Source: Aequorivita capsosiphonis DSM 23843
GTDB taxonomy: Bacteria; Bacteroidota; Bacteroidia; Flavobacteriales; Flavobacteriaceae
Length of the DNA stretch: 64,000 bases
Direction of reading: 5' to 3'
Assembly: GCF_000429125.1 (NCBI RefSeq)
Contig: NZ_AUBG01000002.1
Location: forward strand, 392,917-456,916
A program made the position numbers and the translations under genes. Position 1 is the first letter of the stretch; the number at the start of each line of letters is the position of its first letter. Below, piece by piece: positions 25,951 to 33,926 of this stretch. A model generated the notes under the pieces. The model was not told the origin of the DNA, made no database searches, and saw nothing but the letters and a program-made list of their open reading frames with translations.

Positions 25951-26667
25951 ATGAAACCAATCCATTTAATAGCCACTTCGATTATAGCATTAATTTTCAC
26001 TTCCTGTGTCATTAATATTGACGGCGAAAAGGGTAACGGCAATGTCGTGACCCAAGAAAGAGATGTTACTGAAAATTTTACAGAATTGCGTGGCAGCGCT
26101 GGTCTTGAGGTTTACCTAACCCAAGGCGATGAAAATAAAATTGTAGTTGAAGCCGATGAAAATCTACTGCAATACATTTCAACAGATATTAAAAACGGAA
26201 AGCTTCACATTACCACTTCAGAAAACATAGGGCGTTCTAAAGCAAAAAAAGTATATGTTACTTTTAAGGAATTAAACAACATTGAAGCAAGCAGCGGTGC
26301 AGATGTCATTGGAAATTCAGTGATTAAAAGTCAAAACCTGTCGCTTAGAAGTAGCAGCGGCGCAGATTTAAAAGTCGAAGTGTTTTCACAAGACCTCGTC
26401 ATCAAATCCAGTAGTGGCTCAGAAGTAGACGTTTCTGGAAAAGCATCTTCATTAAAAGCTGATGCCTCTAGCGGAAGTGAAATTGACGCAGAGGAGCTTT
26501 TAGTAGCTAGTTGTAATGCAGAAGCCTCTAGTGGAGCCGAAGTAACCGTGAATGTAAAAGATAAATTAGAAACACACGTAAGCTCTGGCGGATCTATAAA
26601 TTACTACGGAAACCCAGTTTCGGTAGATTCCAACAAAAGCCATTCGGGAAGTGTGAAAAAAATGTAA
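25951..26667 (+). CDS. DUF2807 (head GIN domain) lipoprotein
   Basis: The 238-residue protein has a lipoprotein signal peptide (MKPIHLIATSIIALIFTSC, Cys19). The DUF2807 region follows, with the start FTELRGSAGLEVYLTQGDEN and a repeated SSG pattern (ASSGADV, RSSSGADL, KSSSGSEV, ASSGSEI, ASSGAEV, SSGGSI) spaced about 20 residues apart, one turn of a beta-helix each. Function is unknown. It lies 106 bp after the PspC gene, and its pairing with PadR-PspC is common in Bacteroidota. Confidence 0.9.
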   Translation: MKPIHLIATSIIALIFTSCVINIDGEKGNGNVVTQERDVTENFTELRGSAGLEVYLTQGDENKIVVEADENLLQYISTDIKNGKLHITTSENIGRSKAKKVYVTFKELNNIEASSGADVIGNSVIKSQNLSLRSSSGADLKVEVFSQDLVIKSSSGSEVDVSGKASSLKADASSGSEIDAEELLVASCNAEASSGAEVTVNVKDKLETHVSSGGSINYYGNPVSVDSNKSHSGSVKKM

Positions 26668-26718
26668 ATTATAGCTATCGACAGTATTTACATTCGGAAA
26701 TAGACCTCGAATTGCCAA

Positions 26719-26758
26719 AAAAGGCTTAACAGATTCACAAAATACTGTTAGGCCTTTT
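26719..26758 (+). terminator. Rho-independent terminator after DUF2807
   Basis: A 14-bp stem with one mismatch (AAAAGGCTTAACAG ... CTGTTAGGCCTTTT) and a 12-nt loop, followed by T-rich sequence, lies 52 bp after the stop codon. Confidence 0.8.
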
Positions 26759-26825
26759 ATCATTTATAATTATTTTAAGAGGATTTCTTTCATAATCAAG
26801 CAACTTTGAATAAAAACCTTAAATT

Positions 26826-27257
26826 ATGAAAAGACTTTTTGTATTATTAGCAATAGTTGTTTTTGCTTCCTGTAGTTCAGATGATGATTCAGGGGATGCA
26901 TACACTAGCGAATTTGAGCAAATTAAAACCACGCTTCCGCAGGGTCAATGGAAGATCAGCACACTTATTAGTAATGAAGCAGATCATACTTCAGACTTTG
27001 AAAGTTTTGTCTTCACTTTTAACGAAGACGGCACGGTAGACGGAGAAACCGATTTATTCAGTGAAACTGGAAATTGGACTTATGACAACACCTCCAGTAC
27101 TTCGGAAAAATTGGTTTTAGAATTTGGAGAAACTGAACCATTTCCTCAGATTAGTGATGACTGGCATATTATTTCGGTCAGCACTTCAAAAGTTGAACTT
27201 TCAGACGATGATAATGCGAGCGGAGGGACCGAACTTCTAACTTTCACAAAGTTATAA
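26826..27257 (+). CDS. Small lipoprotein with lipocalin-like beta pattern, unknown function
   Basis: The 143-residue protein has a lipobox at MKRLFVLLAIVVFASC (Cys16), followed by the acidic SSDDDSGD stretch that in Bacteroidota acts as a surface-export signal for lipoproteins (SDDD type). The remainder is beta-rich (GQWKISTLISNEADHTSDFE, FTFNEDGTVDGE, ETGNWTYDNTSS), similar to lipocalin-like DUF proteins. I can not assign a named family. It has its own upstream gap with the previous terminator and its own terminator downstream, so it is probably transcribed alone. Confidence 0.75.
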   Translation: MKRLFVLLAIVVFASCSSDDDSGDAYTSEFEQIKTTLPQGQWKISTLISNEADHTSDFESFVFTFNEDGTVDGETDLFSETGNWTYDNTSSTSEKLVLEFGETEPFPQISDDWHIISVSTSKVELSDDDNASGGTELLTFTKL

Positions 27258-27283
27258 GCCTTCATCCTGACAGTATATCAAAA

Positions 27284-27310
27284 GAAAATGCCGCAAAACG
27301 CGGCATTTTC
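27284..27310. terminator. Bidirectional terminator between the lipoprotein gene and trxB
   Basis: A perfect 11-bp stem (GAAAATGCCGC, loop AAAAC, GCGGCATTTTC) flanked by T/A runs serves both convergent genes. Confidence 0.88.
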
Positions 27311-27332
27311 CTATTCTAATAAGCTTCTTTAA

Positions 27333-28295
27333 TTAAGCTGTTACTTCAGTTTCAACAGTAGCAAGATAACGTTCTGCATCTAATGCAGCCATACAACCGG
27401 TTCCGGCAGCAGTAACCGCTTGACGATAATCCTTATCTTGTACATCACCACTTGCAAAAACACCAGGACGATTGGTCTTGGTAGTTTTTCCTTTTGTGAT
27501 TACATATCCTGTCTCGTCCATATCCAACTGACCTTTAAATATTTCAGTATTTGGTTTATGTCCAATCGCTATAAACAGACCGGTAATTTCAATTTCACTT
27601 TTCTCTCCTGTTTCATTATTAACCATTCTCAGGCCTTCCACAACTGTATCACCTAAAACCTCATCAACTTCTGTGTTGTAGAGAACCTCGAGATTTTTTG
27701 TGTTGTTCACTCGGTGCTGCATCGCTTTTGAGGCTCGCATGAAGTCTTTTCGAACCAACATAGTAACTTTATTACAGATGTTCGATAAATAAGTTGCCTC
27801 TTCCGCAGCTGTATCACCAGCTCCTACTATGGCAACATCTTGACCTTTGTAGAAAAAACCATCACAAACCGCACAAGCAGATACTCCACCTCCACGTAAT
27901 TTTTGTTCGCTAGGAAGTCCTAAATATTTTGCAGTAGCCCCTGTTGAAATAATAACCGTTTCGGCCTCAAGTTGCGTACTATTATCAACCGTAATTTTAT
28001 GAATGCCACCAGCTACTTCACTAAATTCAACATTAGTAACCATTCCAATTCTCACTTGGGTTCCAAAACGTTCCGCTTGTTGTTGCAGCTGCACCATCAT
28101 AGTTGGTCCATCTATCCCTTCAGGATATCCTGGAAAGTTGTCAACTTCTGTAGTTGTAGTCAGTTGTCCACCTGGTTCCATTCCTGTGTAAAGAACAGGT
28201 TTTAGGTCTGCACGTGCAGCATAAATAGCAGCTGTATATCCCGCAGGACCCGAGCCGATAATAAGGCATTTTATTCTCTCAATAGTTTCGCTCAT
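27333..28295 (-). CDS. trxB: Thioredoxin-disulfide reductase
   Basis: The start at 28295 (MSETIERIKCLIIGSGPAGY) is preferred over an ATG 42 bp upstream, because it matches the usual length (320 residues). The FAD site is IIGSGPAGYTAAIYAARADL, the redox-active disulfide is CAVC (C141, C144), and the NADPH site is AIVGAGDTAAEEATYLS near 155-170. The C-terminal FAD segment is GVFASGDVQDKDYRQAVTAA. It reduces thioredoxin with NADPH in the cytoplasm. It stands alone, downstream of mqo on the same strand but with a 110-bp gap that holds a good promoter candidate. Confidence 0.95.
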   Translation of the reverse strand: MSETIERIKCLIIGSGPAGYTAAIYAARADLKPVLYTGMEPGGQLTTTTEVDNFPGYPEGIDGPTMMVQLQQQAERFGTQVRIGMVTNVEFSEVAGGIHKITVDNSTQLEAETVIISTGATAKYLGLPSEQKLRGGGVSACAVCDGFFYKGQDVAIVGAGDTAAEEATYLSNICNKVTMLVRKDFMRASKAMQHRVNNTKNLEVLYNTEVDEVLGDTVVEGLRMVNNETGEKSEIEITGLFIAIGHKPNTEIFKGQLDMDETGYVITKGKTTKTNRPGVFASGDVQDKDYRQAVTAAGTGCMAALDAERYLATVETEVTA

Positions 28296-28325
28296 GATAT
28301 TCTCTTCAATATATTTTTCAAAGTG

Positions 28326-28333
28326 CAAAAATA
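28326..28333 (-). promoter_or_regulatory. Candidate -7 promoter element of trxB
   Basis: On the minus strand the sequence reads TATTTTTG, matching TAnnTTTG, 30 bp upstream of the trxB start. A TTGTTG lies upstream but with shorter than ideal spacing (13-16 bp). Confidence 0.4.
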
Positions 28334-28405
28334 GCAACTTTCACAACAATGTAGTCTTAAAAGTTATGAAGAATTGTTATATATGCATTAGTCAAGGTTA
28401 TTCTT

Positions 28406-29908
28406 TCACTTCAGAAGCTTAATTTCAAGTGTTTCAGAGCATTGTTTTCTAATGGCTTTGAAATCTTCTACATTTTCCGCTATTTCCTTATTCCAAAAGG
28501 GAACCATTTCTGAAAACTTCTCCTTCCATTCAGAAGACTCCGCTTTTTCAGGATAAGCAAAGTGTAAGAGCTCAATCATAATATCGACTGCTACAGAAGC
28601 TCCAGGAGATGCACCCAATAGGGCCGTAATTCTGCCGTCTTTGCTGTGAACCACCTCTGTTCCAAATTCAAGGATGCCTCCCTCCTTTTTATCTCTTTTA
28701 ATAATTTGAACTCGCTGTCCGGCTACCTTTAACTCCCAATCTTCAGCTTTAGCATCTTTTACAAATTTTTGCAATTCATTCATTCTATCATCGTGCCCCA
28801 TTCTTACTTGTTCTATCAAATATTTGGTAAGCGGAATATTGTGCCAGAATACGCCCCACATAGATGGAATATTATCAAACTTGATGCTTTTAAAAAGATC
28901 AAGGAAGGAACCTTCCTTTAAAAACTTTGTACTAAACCCAGCAAAAGGTCCAAACAAAAGTTCCTGTTTTCCGTCTATGTAACGAGTATCTAGATGAGGC
29001 ATGGACATTGGCGGCGCACCAACTTCTGCTTTACCATAAACTTTAGCGTGATGCTTTTTTATTACATCTGGATTATTACAAATGAGCCACTCCCCGCTCA
29101 CTGGAAAGCCTCCATAACCCTCTTTTTCCTCAATTTCAACCTTTTGAAGCAAAGGCAAAGCACCGCCTCCGGCACCAATAAAAACATGTTCTGCGTCGCA
29201 ATAAACCTTTTCTTTAGTTTTAAAGTTTTTAATTTTTACCAGCCAATCTTCACCTTTTGTAGGATCTACATCTTCTACCTCGTGCATGGTATGTACCGGT
29301 GTATCAAATTTTTCTTCTAAGATTTTGAAAAATGTACGCGTAAGGACGCCATAATTTACTTCCGTCCCCAATTCCATTCTTGTGGCAGCTACTTTTTCTG
29401 AAGTATTCCGTCCGTTCATCATTAACGGAATCCAATTTTCCATTTCATTAAAATCTTCAGAAAACAGCATTCCTTCAAACATAGGATGCTTCGTCATTTC
29501 TTTTACGCGCTTTTTTAAAAATGCAACATTATCTTCTCCTTCTACCCAACTGTGGTGAGGAATGGGATGCATAAAATCTTTGGGGTTATCAATGAGTTTA
29601 TTTTTTATCAAAAAGGACCAAAATTGTTTCGACTTTTCAAATTGGGTACACACCTTGATCGCTTTGGAAATATCAATAGAACCATCTTCCATTTCGGGGG
29701 TATAGTTCATCTCACAAAAAGCAGAATGTCCGGTACCGGCATTATTCCAAGCCGCGGAACTTTCTAAAGCAACCCGGTCAAGTCTTTCGAGAATAAGTAT
29801 TTTTTGATTTTTGTCAATAAGTTTTAGCATTAGCGCCAGCGTTGCACTCATAATTCCGCCGCCAACACAGATTAAATCGTAATGGCCTTTGATTTGTTTA
29901 TCACGCAT
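28406..29908 (-). CDS. mqo: Malate:quinone oxidoreductase
   Basis: The 500-residue protein fits Mqo in length and motifs: the FAD site DLICVGGGIMSATLALMLKL near residue 11, ESSAAWNNAGTGHSAFCEMN around 49, and the late LLGASPGASVAVDIMIELL. It is a membrane-associated FAD enzyme that oxidises malate to oxaloacetate and passes electrons to quinone, complementing or replacing soluble malate dehydrogenase. It is monocistronic; the 209-bp gap upstream leads to tRNA-Pro. Confidence 0.93.
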   Translation of the reverse strand: MRDKQIKGHYDLICVGGGIMSATLALMLKLIDKNQKILILERLDRVALESSAAWNNAGTGHSAFCEMNYTPEMEDGSIDISKAIKVCTQFEKSKQFWSFLIKNKLIDNPKDFMHPIPHHSWVEGEDNVAFLKKRVKEMTKHPMFEGMLFSEDFNEMENWIPLMMNGRNTSEKVAATRMELGTEVNYGVLTRTFFKILEEKFDTPVHTMHEVEDVDPTKGEDWLVKIKNFKTKEKVYCDAEHVFIGAGGGALPLLQKVEIEEKEGYGGFPVSGEWLICNNPDVIKKHHAKVYGKAEVGAPPMSMPHLDTRYIDGKQELLFGPFAGFSTKFLKEGSFLDLFKSIKFDNIPSMWGVFWHNIPLTKYLIEQVRMGHDDRMNELQKFVKDAKAEDWELKVAGQRVQIIKRDKKEGGILEFGTEVVHSKDGRITALLGASPGASVAVDIMIELLHFAYPEKAESSEWKEKFSEMVPFWNKEIAENVEDFKAIRKQCSETLEIKLLK

Positions 29909-30117
29909 ATTTCAAGTTTTACTCAAAATTAGACAAAGAGGTATTGCATTGTACTTAAAGAAATATTAATAATTAAAAATAGTTAAAGGATATACTTGAG
30001 TTTTTATTGAATTATTCAAAAAGCAACTTGCCATACTTTAATATTTGACTATTTTTGCCCTTCCAAAATTCTGCTTTTGGAATTTGACTTTTGGAATTTG
30101 CAGCGAAAGCTGTATTT

Positions 30118-30191
30118 CGGGATGTAGCGCAGCCTGGTAGCGTACACGCCTGGGGGGCGTGGGGTCGCAAGTTCAAATCTTGTCATCCCGA
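30118..30191 (+). tRNA. tRNA-Pro (anticodon GGG)
   Basis: A full cloverleaf is visible: acceptor CGGGATG/CATCCCG, D-arm GCGC...GCGT, anticodon stem CACGC/GCGTG around the loop CTGGGGG (anticodon GGG at 30152-30154), variable region GGGTC, T-arm GCAAG/CTTGT with loop TTCAAAT, and discriminator A. The CCA end is not encoded. Length without CCA is 74. Confidence 0.95.
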
Positions 30192-30199
30192 CTTAACGG

Positions 30200-30230
30200 A
30201 AAATGATCTGGCTTGGCCAGATCATTTTTT
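30200..30230 (+). terminator. Terminator of the tRNA-Pro gene
   Basis: A perfect 12-bp stem (AAAATGATCTGG, loop CTTGG, CCAGATCATTTT) followed by further Ts starts 9 bp after the tRNA. Confidence 0.92.
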
Positions 30231-30257
30231 ATTAACAGCAACGTCAAAAGCTCGCTT

Positions 30258-30524
30258 TTGTAAGTAGCTGGAAATAAAAAATGAGAACTCGATAAGCGTT
30301 CATTTTACATTTGCAACGAGGGTTTATTAAGATTCTGTAAATCTCTTTGTAAGTAGCTGGAAATAAAAAATGAGAACGCGATAAGCGTTCATTTTACATT
30401 TGCAACGAGGGTTTATTAAGATTCTGTAAATCTCTTTGTAAGTAGCTGGAAATAAAAAATGAGAACGCGATAAGCGTTCATTTTACATTTGCAACGAGGG
30501 TTTATTAAGATTCTGTAAATCTCT
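30258..30524. repeat. Three tandem 89-bp repeats downstream of tRNA-Pro
   Basis: Three units of exactly 89 bp start at 30258, 30347 and 30436 (TTGTAAGTAGCTGGAAATAA). Copies 2 and 3 are identical and copy 1 differs at one position visible to me (AACTCG instead of AACGCG). Each unit holds a hairpin (AAAATGAGAACGC, GATAA, GCGTTCATTTT), so the array forms three stacked terminator-like stems. No ORF is conserved through the units. There are no spacers, so it is not a CRISPR. The stretch to 30665 has no gene. Confidence 0.92.
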
Positions 30525-30665
30525 TTGTAAATGGACGGATATAAAAATGCTGATCAAAATCGATATTTCCTCATTCCAGTTCTATCACGGTCTTTTGGAA
30601 AGTTAATATTTGGCTTTCTTTAAAGTATTATTCAATCTTACAATTTAAACCTATTGTAAAATCAA

Positions 30666-30704
30666 AAAGGGGTTTACGGCCACTTACGAAGCCATAAACC
30701 CTTT
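30666..30704 (-). terminator. Terminator of the CHRD lipoprotein gene
   Basis: An imperfect stem (AAAGGGTTTATGGC on the minus strand pairing with GCCGTAAACCCCTT) lies 20 bp past the stop codon of the leftward gene; it ends the copper island's transcription. Confidence 0.7.
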
Positions 30705-30722
30705 AAATCCTTAAAAAGGTAC

Positions 30723-31268
30723 TTAGATTTTCGTAATTTGTCCACAAGCTACTGGAATTGTAGCCACATAAGAACCGTCATTGTTTAAGCCATGCAATAC
30801 TATGCTTCTATCTTCTAGAGCACCAAGTGCATCAGCTGTTAATACGCCATTTTCTCCAAGCGTAAAGGTTTTGGTAAAACTTATTTTTCCATTTGCATCA
30901 GCAGTTGGAAAATCCTCTAATGGCAATAATACTGCGCCATAAAAAGGAGCTCCTTCCGGAATAGTTATTATACCATCACCATCTGTATCTGCAGAAGCTG
31001 GAGGACAGGTGGCATTCGAACCATCATCCTTACCGTGAATATGCTGCGGATGGAGCTTACTTGGCACCATTCCAGTTGCTTCAATCTTTACGGTGATTGT
31101 ATTCATATCCACTGAAATACTTGCCGTTCCAGACGCACCAGAGTTGTTTAATTGATTTAAAGTTGCTGCATAATTTTGTACTACAGGTCCATTGTCATCG
31201 TCTGAACTACAACTAGCAAATCCAATAAGCACTACCATTGATAAAATAAATAATTTTACTGTTTTCAT
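30723..31268 (-). CDS. CHRD domain lipoprotein
   Basis: The start is taken at 31268 (MKTVKLFILSMVVLIGFASC), which gives a lipobox with Cys20; an ATG 45 bp upstream adds only basic residues. An SDDDNG surface-export-like signal follows. The CHRD-like domain (about 30-181) contains NQLNNSGASGTASISVDMN, a TGMVPSKLHPQHIHGKDDGS stretch with histidines suited to metal binding, and a late SIVLHGLNNDGSYVATIPVACG. It is the last gene of the copper island, 228 bp after the CusB-like gene. The HPQHIHG motif suggests, but does not prove, copper binding. Confidence 0.75.
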   Translation of the reverse strand: MKTVKLFILSMVVLIGFASCSSDDDNGPVVQNYAATLNQLNNSGASGTASISVDMNTITVKIEATGMVPSKLHPQHIHGKDDGSNATCPPASADTDGDGIITIPEGAPFYGAVLLPLEDFPTADANGKISFTKTFTLGENGVLTADALGALEDRSIVLHGLNNDGSYVATIPVACGQITKI

Positions 31269-31496
31269 AATCTTTAAATTTTTGTTGTTTTTATTTGTTA
31301 GAATTATGAACACTTACGGGCACAAAACTGTAGTGGTTTTCTTTTTAAATCCATTTTAACTTTGAGAGTGTAATTTTAACGGGTTTTAACGGAAATAGAA
31401 CGGCTTTATTGAAGGCTACAATTTTTAAGAATAATTATACATTCAATACTTTTGATATAAATGAAGTAAATAAGCCAGATTATAGACCTTTACAAT

Positions 31497-33236
31497 TCAT
31501 TCAATTAAATCTGAAATCTCACCGCAATTCAGCATACTAGCACCAAAATAAGGATTCTGGATTTTTTTATTTTGACTCAACCAATATGCGCCTACATCAT
31601 TATTCGCCATGGGGCAGTAAGCCACATATATCTTTTGGTTGATTCCAAAAGTCTTAAGAGCATTTATAAAATGTCCTGAGAGAGAAACAAAATACTCTCT
31701 TTGTTTTTGGATATCCGATGTGTTGGATATTTCGGTAGCAGATTCTTTTAGTTCCTTTTCGAGTCGCATCCAATGCGTATGTGCATCCTCCTCTTTTAAC
31801 AGCTTCATATCAACAATTTCGATACTTTTAAGTATGTCACTAGCACCCTTTTGAGGTAATTCCGAATTGTCATTGATCAAAGCTAATTCTATGACCATAT
31901 AATTATCAAAAACGACTTTGAGTTGTTCTTGGAATTCAGAGGAGACCTCAAAGCGTTTCACCTTAGCTAAATGATTTTTAGAATACATTTCTGATTGGTC
32001 TTCCGCATTCATCATACTCTTTTTACCTTGCAACTGAGCCGCTGCATCTACAGTAAATGTTCCATTTGTAACAATTTCCTCACCATTGAAAAGTCCATCT
32101 GCTATAGCGTAAAAATCGCCATTTTTAGTTCCTAAGATCACTTCGCGCATTTCGAAAACGGGTTCGTCAGGATTCGTTTTCACATATACTAAGGACCTGT
32201 TTCCCGTCCAGAGTACTGCGGTTGCAGGAACGGTAATCGGTGCTTCTAAGTTAGTGCTCTTTGACATCACCACTTTTCCTGTGACGAACATTCCTGGCTT
32301 TAATAAATTCTCCTTATTATTTAAGGTGGCACGAACGGAAACCGTTCTGGATTGTGTATTTAAAGATGGGTCAATAAACGAAACGCTAGCTTCAAATTCT
32401 TTGTTTGGATATGCATTCGTGGTAACTGTAATTTTCTGACCTTCTTTTAGTTGTGAAATTTGACCTTCATATGCATCAAACATTGCCCAAACGGTACTTA
32501 AGTCACTCACTTTTACAATAGGTTGGCCTTGCTTAACAAAATCTCCTTCTTCAGCCATTTTTTGGGAGACAGTACCGGATACCGTTGCATAGATAGGAAA
32601 ATTTTCACGCACCTTGCCTGTGCTTTCTATTTGGTCAATTTGACTTTCTGAAAGTTTCCACAACTTCAATTTATTGCGAACCGCCTTGTATAATCCCGGT
32701 TGGGTATCCTTCATATTTGAAGCCGTTATCAATTCTTGCTGTGCAGCAACGAGCGTTGGCGCATAGATGGTTGCCAATAATTGTCCTTTACGGACTTCCT
32801 CTCCCGTAAAATTGACGTTTAGTTTTTCAATTCTACCTTCAAAATAACTCGCCTGTACTGCATTAGCCTCTTCGTTGGGAAGTATTTTTCCAGAAAGGCT
32901 CATCGTGTTATCATCACTCTCAGAGGCATTTCCAACAATCGTTGTTTGGATATTTGCTAAAGCCATTGCGTTGGTGGACATTTTAATCTCGTTTAAAGCA
33001 AGCCCTTCCCCACCAGTTTCCGCTGGGATTAAATCCATTCCACAAATAGGGCAATCTCCTGGTTCGGGTTGCATAATTTGTGGATGCATAGAACAGGTCC
33101 ACATTTGAGGTTTAGTTTCGGTGCTTTCGGAAACTTCAGTTGTATTTGAATTTCCTTTGTTTGAAGTTCCGAAGAACACATAGCCCAGGATAAGTCCTAT
33201 GGCTAAAATTGCTATGTAAATAATGTATTTTTTCAT
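31497..33236 (-). CDS. CusB-type RND adaptor with N-terminal metal-binding and C-terminal DUF3347 domains
   Basis: The 579-residue protein has an N-terminal anchor (MKKYIIYIAILAIGLILGYV), a heavy-metal-binding domain (about 44-72, MWTCSMHPQIMQPEPGDCPICGMDL), an HlyD/CusB adaptor core (about 105-395) and a C-terminal DUF3347 domain (about 425-575) that ends in YCPMAN, GAYWLSQNKKIQNPYFG and MLNCGE. It would bridge the CusA-type pump and the TolC-type channel and pick up copper or silver in the periplasm. The fused DUF3347 repeats the stand-alone protein at 37599. A 186-bp gap rich in repeats separates it from DUF305. Confidence 0.9.
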   Translation of the reverse strand: MKKYIIYIAILAIGLILGYVFFGTSNKGNSNTTEVSESTETKPQMWTCSMHPQIMQPEPGDCPICGMDLIPAETGGEGLALNEIKMSTNAMALANIQTTIVGNASESDDNTMSLSGKILPNEEANAVQASYFEGRIEKLNVNFTGEEVRKGQLLATIYAPTLVAAQQELITASNMKDTQPGLYKAVRNKLKLWKLSESQIDQIESTGKVRENFPIYATVSGTVSQKMAEEGDFVKQGQPIVKVSDLSTVWAMFDAYEGQISQLKEGQKITVTTNAYPNKEFEASVSFIDPSLNTQSRTVSVRATLNNKENLLKPGMFVTGKVVMSKSTNLEAPITVPATAVLWTGNRSLVYVKTNPDEPVFEMREVILGTKNGDFYAIADGLFNGEEIVTNGTFTVDAAAQLQGKKSMMNAEDQSEMYSKNHLAKVKRFEVSSEFQEQLKVVFDNYMVIELALINDNSELPQKGASDILKSIEIVDMKLLKEEDAHTHWMRLEKELKESATEISNTSDIQKQREYFVSLSGHFINALKTFGINQKIYVAYCPMANNDVGAYWLSQNKKIQNPYFGASMLNCGEISDLIE

Positions 33237-33259
33237 GATTTATTTTTTTGTCTTCCTCC

Positions 33260-33308
33260 AAACCTGACAGGTAAGTTTGCTTCGTGCCTCGCAATGCCTG
33301 TCAGGTTT
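33260..33308. repeat. Long-arm hairpin, AAACCTGACAGG family
   Basis: AAACCTGACAGG (33260-33271) and its exact reverse complement CCTGTCAGGTTT (33297-33308) enclose a 25-bp loop. It lies in the gap between CusB-like and DUF305 genes. It could end transcription from the DUF305 side, or may simply be a dispersed element. Confidence 0.6.
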
Positions 33309-33315
33309 ATATTTT

Positions 33316-33417
33316 GCGCTAGGGATAGCAGCGGCATCCTTTTTTTTTATTTTTCTGAAAAAAAAGATATAGCGGAAAGCCCGCCTTCCTGCCGGCAGGC
33401 AGGCCCGAGCGCCCGAA
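33316..33417. repeat. Flavobacterial AGGGAT...ATCCTTTTT intergenic repeat with a nested palindrome
   Basis: The stretch GCGCTAGGGATAGCAGCGGC, ATCC plus a T-run, an A-run with AAAGATATAGCGGAAAGCCCG, resembles a very common dispersed element of flavobacterial intergenic DNA (recognised from memory). A family B palindrome (TTCCTGCCGGCAGGCAGG at 33387-33404) sits inside it, between AGCCCG and CGAGCGCCC, which indicates insertion of one element into the other. Confidence 0.6.
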
Positions 33418-33422
33418 TAATT

Positions 33423-33914
33423 CTATTTATTATTTTCTAAACGCTTTATCATTTCTTTCATCTCTCCAATTTCCTTTCGCTGTGCTTTGATGATATCATC
33501 AGCCAGTTTTCTTACTTCGGGATCTTTTATATCGGCTCGTTCACTTGTTAAAATCGCAATGGAATGATGCGGAATCATTGCTTTCATCCACAAAACATCA
33601 CCAATAATTGGGCTTTGGGCCCTCACCAAGCCAAGCGCGCCAACAAATAGAATCAAGCTACCTAATAAAATAGCCATATTCTTTTTTTTGTTTTGGTACA
33701 TTTTACGCATTACCACAAACATTATAATCGCCATTGCCGAAATACCCAAACACGTCATATAAAATCGCGTAAGACTAAAATATACGTGGTCTATGGAATA
33801 TGTGTTTAGATACATTGTGATGTACATTGCCACAAAAGATGCCGCCAACATAGCGACAAATTTTGTGTAATTGTTCTTGCTTTTCAGAGTGTGTGATTTA
33901 TTTTCTTTGTTCAT
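33423..33914 (-). CDS. DUF305 membrane protein
   Basis: The 163-residue protein has three membrane segments in residues 18-95 (FVAMLAASFVAMYITMYL, YMTCLGISAMAIIMFVVM, MAILLGSLILFVGALGLV). A periplasmic DUF305 segment follows with the signature MKAMIPHHSIAILTSERADI and KLADDIIKAQRKEIGEMKEM. The MIPHH pair is thought to bind metal in this family, and DUF305 genes often accompany copper ATPases, as here, where the ATPase gene ends 12 bp upstream. Exact role unknown. Confidence 0.85.
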   Translation of the reverse strand: MNKENKSHTLKSKNNYTKFVAMLAASFVAMYITMYLNTYSIDHVYFSLTRFYMTCLGISAMAIIMFVVMRKMYQNKKKNMAILLGSLILFVGALGLVRAQSPIIGDVLWMKAMIPHHSIAILTSERADIKDPEVRKLADDIIKAQRKEIGEMKEMIKRLENNK

Positions 33915-33926
33915 AGCTCTAATTTT

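Noticed and set aside
30258..30524. CRISPR array
   Set aside because: The three units are contiguous 89-bp repeats with no unique spacers, and no cas gene is present.
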